A stretch of 20,706 nt of DNA, from NCBI GenBank assembly GCA_002344885.1, contig DDUQ01000021.1, positions 1 through 20,706 of the forward strand, written 5' to 3'. The notes under the pieces are model-generated. The model was not told the origin of the DNA. It searched no databases and saw nothing but the letters and a program-made list of their open reading frames with translations. The position numbers and the translations under genes are program-made. This document shows positions 16,022 to 20,706 of this stretch, piece by piece. The stretch is from Comamonadaceae bacterium UBA2334 (GTDB lineage: Bacteria; Pseudomonadota; Gammaproteobacteria; Burkholderiales; Burkholderiaceae_C). Numbering within the stretch: the first letter of the stretch is position 1; each line of letters starts with the position of its first letter.

Positions 16022-16354
16022 ATGCAAACGCACCAGATCATCTACCTGCAGCCCGAAGCCCCGCGCAAGCCGCCAGAGGGTGCGCCTTGCAACGGGTGCG
16101 GGCTGTGTTGTCTGGCCGAGCCGTGCCCCCTGGGCGTGGTGCTGTCGGGCAAACGGCTGGGTGCATGTTCGGCCTTGCGTTGGGACGCCCTTAAAAAGCA
16201 GTACCGCTGCGGTGCACTCACTGACCCGACAAGCGTTTTGCCAAAGCCTTTGCGGTGGTTGTCAGGTGTGCTGCGGCGGCTCGCGCGGCGGTGGATTGCA
16301 GCAGGCATCGGCTGCGATGCAGCCCTGGAGGCTCACCTGCCGCCGCCGCAGTGA
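16022..16354 (+). CDS. Small CxxCxxCC cysteine-rich protein (YkgJ/UPF0153-like)
   Basis: A protein of 110 residues. Near the N-terminus it has CNGCGLCC (residues 23-30), followed by CPLG, a further Cys in the GACSALRW stretch and one in YRCGAL. This matches the CxxCxxCC proteins thought to bind zinc or iron-sulfur; their role is poorly known. The C-terminal half is basic with a possible amphipathic helix (PLRWLSGVLRRLARRW). It starts 12 bp after the CoA-transferase stop and is probably co-transcribed with it. No strong ribosome site is visible. The cysteine pattern is the main support for it being a real gene, because several other frames are open in this GC-rich stretch. Confidence 0.65.
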   Translation: MQTHQIIYLQPEAPRKPPEGAPCNGCGLCCLAEPCPLGVVLSGKRLGACSALRWDALKKQYRCGALTDPTSVLPKPLRWLSGVLRRLARRWIAAGIGCDAALEAHLPPPQ

Positions 16355-16428
16355 GGCTTACCCAGCCGTCAGGCCGGCGCGTCCCCTTCAACCCGCTGGC
16401 CGGTTGACGTTGACGCCGACAAGCGGCG

Positions 16429-18627
16429 TCAGAACGTTTCCCAGTCGTCGTCGGCGTGTGCCGTGGCGGGGACTTTGGCTGCGGGACGCACAGCGGGCAT
16501 GTTCTGGCCAGCGGAGGAGGCACTGCGTTGCGCAGGGGCGGAGGCAGCTGCCGGTGCCGCCGTCGCGGGTGGTCGCGTCTGTGTGCTCGGGCGTGTCGGG
16601 TTCGACGGGGCTGCGTGTGCTGCGGGTGGCGTGCCTGCCACTTTGCCCCCTTCCACCATGTCGCGCAGGGTGCGGATGCTTTGCGTGACGCTGTGTCCGG
16701 CTTCCACGAATGGCGTGCCGCTTTCCATCATCTGCTCGGCGCGTTGCGGGTTGCCCTGGTTGATGGCATCGGCCACTTTGCCGGCCTCGGCATGGAAGGC
16801 CTTGTGGTGCTTGACCAGGTCTTTGAACACCGGCACCGTGCCCCAGCGTTTGCCGCCCGGGCCGTAGACCCACTTGCCCAGTGCGCAGCAATCGTCCCGG
16901 CGGATGGTGTCGGCTTCCAGCTTTTTGTTCTTCAGCGCAGCATTGCGCAGCGTGACACGCCACTGCTGGTGTGCGGCAATGACCTTGTCGAAATCGACTT
17001 CATCGGGCTTGAGTTGATGTTCTTCTTTGAACCGTTTGCGGGCCTCGACGGCATCGTCCTCGGCCAGTGTTTTGTCGCCGGGGAACAGGCGGAACACGCG
17101 GATGGAGTTGTGAACCACGTCCACCTGGTCGTCCAGCGAGCGCGAGGCAGCAGCCAACTCCTCCACCATGGCGGCGTTCTGTTGCGTGATGTCGTCCATG
17201 TGCGCCAGCGTCTGGGCAATTTGCGAAGTGCCTTGCAACTGCTCGGACGCCGCCAGGCGGATGCCGTCCAGCATGGTGGCCACACGGTTGACGGCTTCCA
17301 TGGACTCGTCCACGCGGGCCAGTGCTTCGGCCGCGCGCTTGCTGCCGTCGTTGACGCGCTGGGTCGACTCTTCGATCAGCTGACGGATTTCCTTGGCGGC
17401 GTTCGTCGTGCGTTGGGCCAGGGCGCGAACCTCGGCCGCCACCACGGCAAAACCCCGGCCCGCCTCGCCGGCCCGGGCCGCTTCGACGGCGGCATTGAGC
17501 GCCAGGATGTTGGTCTGGAAGGCCACCCCCTCGATCACCTTGATGATGTCGGCAATGCGGCGGGACGAGTCTGAAATGCCGTTCATCGTGCTGGTCACAG
17601 CCTGAACGGAGTCGTGGCTGCGCCGTGCCATGGACAGCATCTCGGTGGCCAGGGCAGCGCCTTCTGCGGTCACGTCGGATGTCTGCTTGACCGTGCCGTT
17701 GATTTCCTCCATGGACGCTGCGGTCTGCTCCAGCTTGCTGCCTTGCGCCTCGACCCGTTGCGACATGTCCTCGTTGCCCAGGGCAATCTCCTTGGTGCCG
17801 CCGCGCAGGTTGCCCACTTCGTGCCGGATGTCGCGCACCACAGTGCGCACGTTCAGGCTCATCTGGGCCAGTGCACGTTCGAGCTGGCCCATCACACCGC
17901 TGTGTTTGACCGCCATCATTTCGGACAGGTCGCCAGCGGCAATGCGGTTGGCCTTGGCCAGGATGTAGTACAGCGGTTTGCCCAGCAGCCACCAGATCCA
18001 CGTGAACGAGCCCAGGATCGTCACGGCACCGCCGAGCGCACACACCCACCACGGGAGCCCCAGGGCCATGAGGATGAGCGGAATGGCTGCCGGCCAAAAT
18101 GCCAGCCAGGCCACCTGCTGATGAACCGAGGGCGTGAACGTGCGCACCAGCCACGGGACGAGGCCGGGCAACTGCACCTTGCTGCGGTGCACGCGGTGGC
18201 GCAGCTTGCCTGCGGCTGCCTCGGCCCGCATGGTGGCGTAGAGTGCTTCGCAGGCATCGATTTCTTCCTGGCTGGGGCCCACCCTAACCGACAGGTAGCC
18301 GACGATGCGGTCTCCGTCGCGCACAGGCGTGGCGTTGGCGCGCACCCAGTAAAAGCCGCCGTCTTTGCGGCGGTTTTTGACCACGCCGGACCAGGGAATG
18401 CCCGCCTCGATCGTTTCCCACATGTCGCGAAAAGCTTCGGCAGGCATGTCGGGGTGGCGAACGATGTTGTGGGGTTGCCCCAGCAATTCTTCTTCCGTGT
18501 AGCCGCTCATGCCGATGAAGGCTTTGTTGGCGTAGGTGATCCGGCCTTTCAGGTCGGTCACGGAAATCAGGGTCTGGCCTTCAGGGACTTTGGTTTCCTG
18601 CTGGGTGACGGGTTGGTTGTTGCGCAT
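16429..18627 (-). CDS. aer: Aer-like PAS chemoreceptor with CZB domain and C-terminal pentapeptide
   Basis: A protein of 732 residues from ATG 18627; MRNNQPVTQQ matches the start of E. coli Aer (VTQQ). The PAS domain (about 10-120) keeps the FAD-pocket residues at E. coli numbering: Arg57, His58, Asp60 (VRHPDMP), Trp79 and Asn85. Two adjoining membrane segments follow (about 173-218), then a HAMP-like region. The cytoplasmic signalling hairpin comes next, with tip EGVAFQTNILALNAAVEAAR at about 366-385. C-terminal to it lies a CZB zinc domain (about 550-625): His553, Cys580/581 in DDCCALGKWVYGPGG, and His607/608 and His612 in KHHKAFH. After an Ala/Pro-rich tether of some 70 residues the protein ends in DWETF, like the NWETF pentapeptide that docks CheR/CheB. 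It should sense redox or energy state, possibly also zinc or hypochlorite. A perfect FNR/ANR box lies upstream. Confidence 0.9.
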   Translation of the reverse strand: MRNNQPVTQQETKVPEGQTLISVTDLKGRITYANKAFIGMSGYTEEELLGQPHNIVRHPDMPAEAFRDMWETIEAGIPWSGVVKNRRKDGGFYWVRANATPVRDGDRIVGYLSVRVGPSQEEIDACEALYATMRAEAAAGKLRHRVHRSKVQLPGLVPWLVRTFTPSVHQQVAWLAFWPAAIPLILMALGLPWWVCALGGAVTILGSFTWIWWLLGKPLYYILAKANRIAAGDLSEMMAVKHSGVMGQLERALAQMSLNVRTVVRDIRHEVGNLRGGTKEIALGNEDMSQRVEAQGSKLEQTAASMEEINGTVKQTSDVTAEGAALATEMLSMARRSHDSVQAVTSTMNGISDSSRRIADIIKVIEGVAFQTNILALNAAVEAARAGEAGRGFAVVAAEVRALAQRTTNAAKEIRQLIEESTQRVNDGSKRAAEALARVDESMEAVNRVATMLDGIRLAASEQLQGTSQIAQTLAHMDDITQQNAAMVEELAAASRSLDDQVDVVHNSIRVFRLFPGDKTLAEDDAVEARKRFKEEHQLKPDEVDFDKVIAAHQQWRVTLRNAALKNKKLEADTIRRDDCCALGKWVYGPGGKRWGTVPVFKDLVKHHKAFHAEAGKVADAINQGNPQRAEQMMESGTPFVEAGHSVTQSIRTLRDMVEGGKVAGTPPAAHAAPSNPTRPSTQTRPPATAAPAAASAPAQRSASSAGQNMPAVRPAAKVPATAHADDDWETF

Positions 18628-18752
18628 GGCTGGATGGGGTGCATCGTTTTTGGCAAGGCTGACATTCTGGAACAGAAGCAACGGCTTGTCATGCCTGACA
18701 GTGGCCAGGCCGTGGGTATTTGTGCCGGGCACAACGGCTTTGTGGCCGGGTG

Positions 18753-18766
18753 TTGATGCAGATCAA
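18753..18766 (-). promoter_or_regulatory. FNR/ANR box upstream of the Aer-like gene
   Basis: TTGAT-N4-ATCAA is a perfect consensus match. On the minus strand the 15-mer TTTGATCTGCATCAA is identical, spacer included, to the box in the ccp promoter. The centre is about 132 bp before the ATG at 18627. A -41.5 placement would put the start point near 18718; no good -10 is seen there, although an ACAAAT lies at 18718-18723. The location argues against translation from a GTG at 18732. Confidence 0.7.
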
Positions 18767-18857
18767 ATGGTGGGCCCGTGGCTGGCTGCGGCTGTGTTGC
18801 AGCGCTTCGCTTTGGCGTTTCGGCCACTTGGCTGGTGCCAACTGCTACAGGTGACGT

Positions 18858-19541
<684 letters not shown>

Positions 19542-19546
19542 ATACG

Positions 19547-19552
19547 CCTCCC
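19547..19552 (-). promoter_or_regulatory. Strong ribosome binding site for the TTG start of the ATPase gene
   Basis: GGGAGG on the minus strand stands 5 nt before TTG 19541. It is the best Shine-Dalgarno match in this operon and compensates for the weak start codon. Confidence 0.7.
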
Positions 19553-19589
19553 GCGCCTATTTATGTTCACCACCGTGCTATGCAAAGTT

Positions 19590-20706
19590 TCAACTGCGTA
19601 TCGCCTGCACGGGGTCCATGCGGGCTGCCCGTCGGGCGGGCAAGGCGGCGGCGGCCAGGCCTACGGCGCAGGCCACCAGGCTGGCCATGAGCACCAGTTG
19701 GGGGTCCAGTTCGGCGGCAAACAGCGGTGCGCCGTCGGGGCTTTTGTAAATGTGCGAGAACACCGTGAGCAGGGTGAACGCCAGCCCACTGCCCAGCGCA
19801 GAGCCCACGAGTCCTACCAGGCCGCCTTGCAGCAGGAACACCGCCATGATGCGGCCCCGGCCTGCGCCCATGGCCCGCAGGATGCCGATTTCGCGCTGCT
19901 TCTGCACCACGCTGACCACCAGCACGCTGGAAATGCCCAGCGCCACGATGATGACCACGAAGCTGCGGATGAGGTTGTTGGACACGGTCTGGTTGCTCAA
20001 GGCCGTCAGCAGCCCGGCGTTGGTCTGCATCCAGCTTTCCACGGTCAGCCCGGTGCGGGCCTGCAGGCCGTTGGCCACGGTTTCTGCGTTGAACAGGTCG
20101 GTCACGGTCACGTCGATTTGTGACACCCCACCCGGCATGTCGAGCAGCGTTTGCGCGAGCTTGAGCGGCACGAACACCCAGCGGCGGTTCAGGTCGCGGT
20201 TGCCGGTGTCGAACAGGCCGTTGATGTGCAGGGTCTCGGCGCGCCCTGTGGCGGTGGTGACGCGCAGCTTGTCGCCCACGCCGATGCCCAGATCCTTTGC
20301 CAGTTCGATGCCGATGAGCGTTTCGGTGCCCTGCACAGCAAAGCGGCCCCGGGTCATGTAGCCGTCCATTTTGACGATGCGGCTGTAGGCCGCAGGAACC
20401 ACGCCCATCAGCACCACGCTTTTGTTGCTGCTGCCGCGCTGGGCAAACACCGGGCCTGTGGCCAGGGGGGACACCGCCAGCACACCCTGCGTGGCAGCCG
20501 CGAGGGCGGCTACCTGCTCCCACTGGTCCACCGGTCGCAGACGCTGCGAGCGGGGTTGGACGATGCGCGTGGTTGAATTTTGAGGGTCGAAATGGTCGCC
20601 ATCGCTTTTTACATAAGCATCGGGTGCTGTGTTTTTAGTGGCATCTGGGTCGGCGGGGGGGACACGTGTCACCTCTTCCGTGGGCCGGGTGACGATGTGG
20701 GCCTGA
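19590..20706 (-). CDS. FtsX/LolC-E-type ABC permease, 5'-truncated by window edge
   Basis: The frame is open to base 20706, so the first membrane helix and the start are outside the window; a GTG at 20672 is internal. About 370 residues are visible. They comprise a periplasmic MacB_PCD-like domain (GRFAVQGTETLIGIELAKDLGIGVGD region, substrate-facing) and then three C-terminal helices of the FtsX fold. The first helix (SFVVIIVALGISSVLVVSVV) leads into the coupling segment QKQREIGILRAMGAGRGRI, typical of LolC/LolE. The protein ends PARRAARMDPVQAIRS, again usual for the family. With the LolD-like ATPase directly downstream it forms a type VII (mechanotransmission) ABC transporter acting on periplasmic or membrane substrates, probably lipoproteins. 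Near the window edge a 40-residue polar stretch (DATKNTAPDAYVKSDGDHFD and following) is encoded by more AT-rich DNA and looks like an insertion. Confidence 0.82.
   Translation of the reverse strand, partial: QAHIVTRPTEEVTRVPPADPDATKNTAPDAYVKSDGDHFDPQNSTTRIVQPRSQRLRPVDQWEQVAALAAATQGVLAVSPLATGPVFAQRGSSNKSVVLMGVVPAAYSRIVKMDGYMTRGRFAVQGTETLIGIELAKDLGIGVGDKLRVTTATGRAETLHINGLFDTGNRDLNRRWVFVPLKLAQTLLDMPGGVSQIDVTVTDLFNAETVANGLQARTGLTVESWMQTNAGLLTALSNQTVSNNLIRSFVVIIVALGISSVLVVSVVQKQREIGILRAMGAGRGRIMAVFLLQGGLVGLVGSALGSGLAFTLLTVFSHIYKSPDGAPLFAAELDPQLVLMASLVACAVGLAAAALPARRAARMDPVQAIRS

Noticed and set aside
16412..16430. GACGCCG-N5-CGGCGTC hairpin at the stop codon of the Aer-like gene as terminator
   Set aside because: It overlaps the stop codon and has no T-run on the minus strand; it may be chance in GC-rich DNA.
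18628..18732. GTG 18732 as the start of the Aer-like receptor
   Set aside because: Homology to Aer begins at ATG 18627, and the FNR box at 18753-18766 would leave no room for promoter and leader.

Overview
The window reads as high-GC chromosomal DNA of a betaproteobacterium, most likely Burkholderiales/Comamonadaceae. The evidence is a giant four-cassette UvrA, an OxyR next to a di-haem cytochrome c peroxidase, an Aer-type receptor with a CZB domain, and palindromic GC-rich repeats of a kind I associate with that family. The genus is not resolved. No rRNA, tRNA, CRISPR array, transposase or prophage gene was seen. The two end genes are cut by the window edges (5' end of uvrA at the left, 5' end of an ABC permease at the right).

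Layout. 1-5340 (+): 3' part of a fused double-length UvrA carrying several palindromic repeats in frame. 5476-7395 (+): a lower-GC gene for an exported, probably lipid-anchored protein with polysaccharide-deacetylase-like features. 7477-7986 (+): staphylococcal-nuclease-like nuclease, followed by a nested palindrome. 8177-8875 (+): SAM methyltransferase, whose 3' end overlaps that of the convergent EamA/YedA-type exporter (8809-9774, -). 9845-10309 (+): an Lrp/AsnC regulator divergent from the exporter. 10405-11310 (-): oxyR, divergent from the cytochrome c peroxidase gene (11489-12493, +), which ends in a clear intrinsic terminator. 12607-13902 (-): HD-domain protein of unknown role. 14089-16010 (+): a YdiF-type CoA-transferase with a one-base frameshift, followed closely by a small CxxCxxCC cysteine-rich protein (16022-16354). 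16429-18627 (-): Aer-like PAS chemoreceptor with a CZB zinc domain and a C-terminal DWETF pentapeptide. 18858-20706 (-): LolD-like ATPase and an FtsX/LolC-E-like permease forming an ABC transporter operon.

The most coherent biology is redox and oxygen control. The oxyR-ccp intergenic region holds a near-consensus tandem OxyR site and, 8 bp further on, a perfect FNR/ANR box placed at -41.5 from a plausible start point. The same 15-mer (TTTGATCTGCATCAA) recurs upstream of the Aer-like receptor. This suggests that periplasmic peroxide removal and energy taxis are switched on together when oxygen falls, with peroxide as an extra input for the peroxidase. The second notable theme is the capture of palindromic repeats as coding sequence in the linkers of uvrA. 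I did not find a multi-gene system that looks wholly undescribed.
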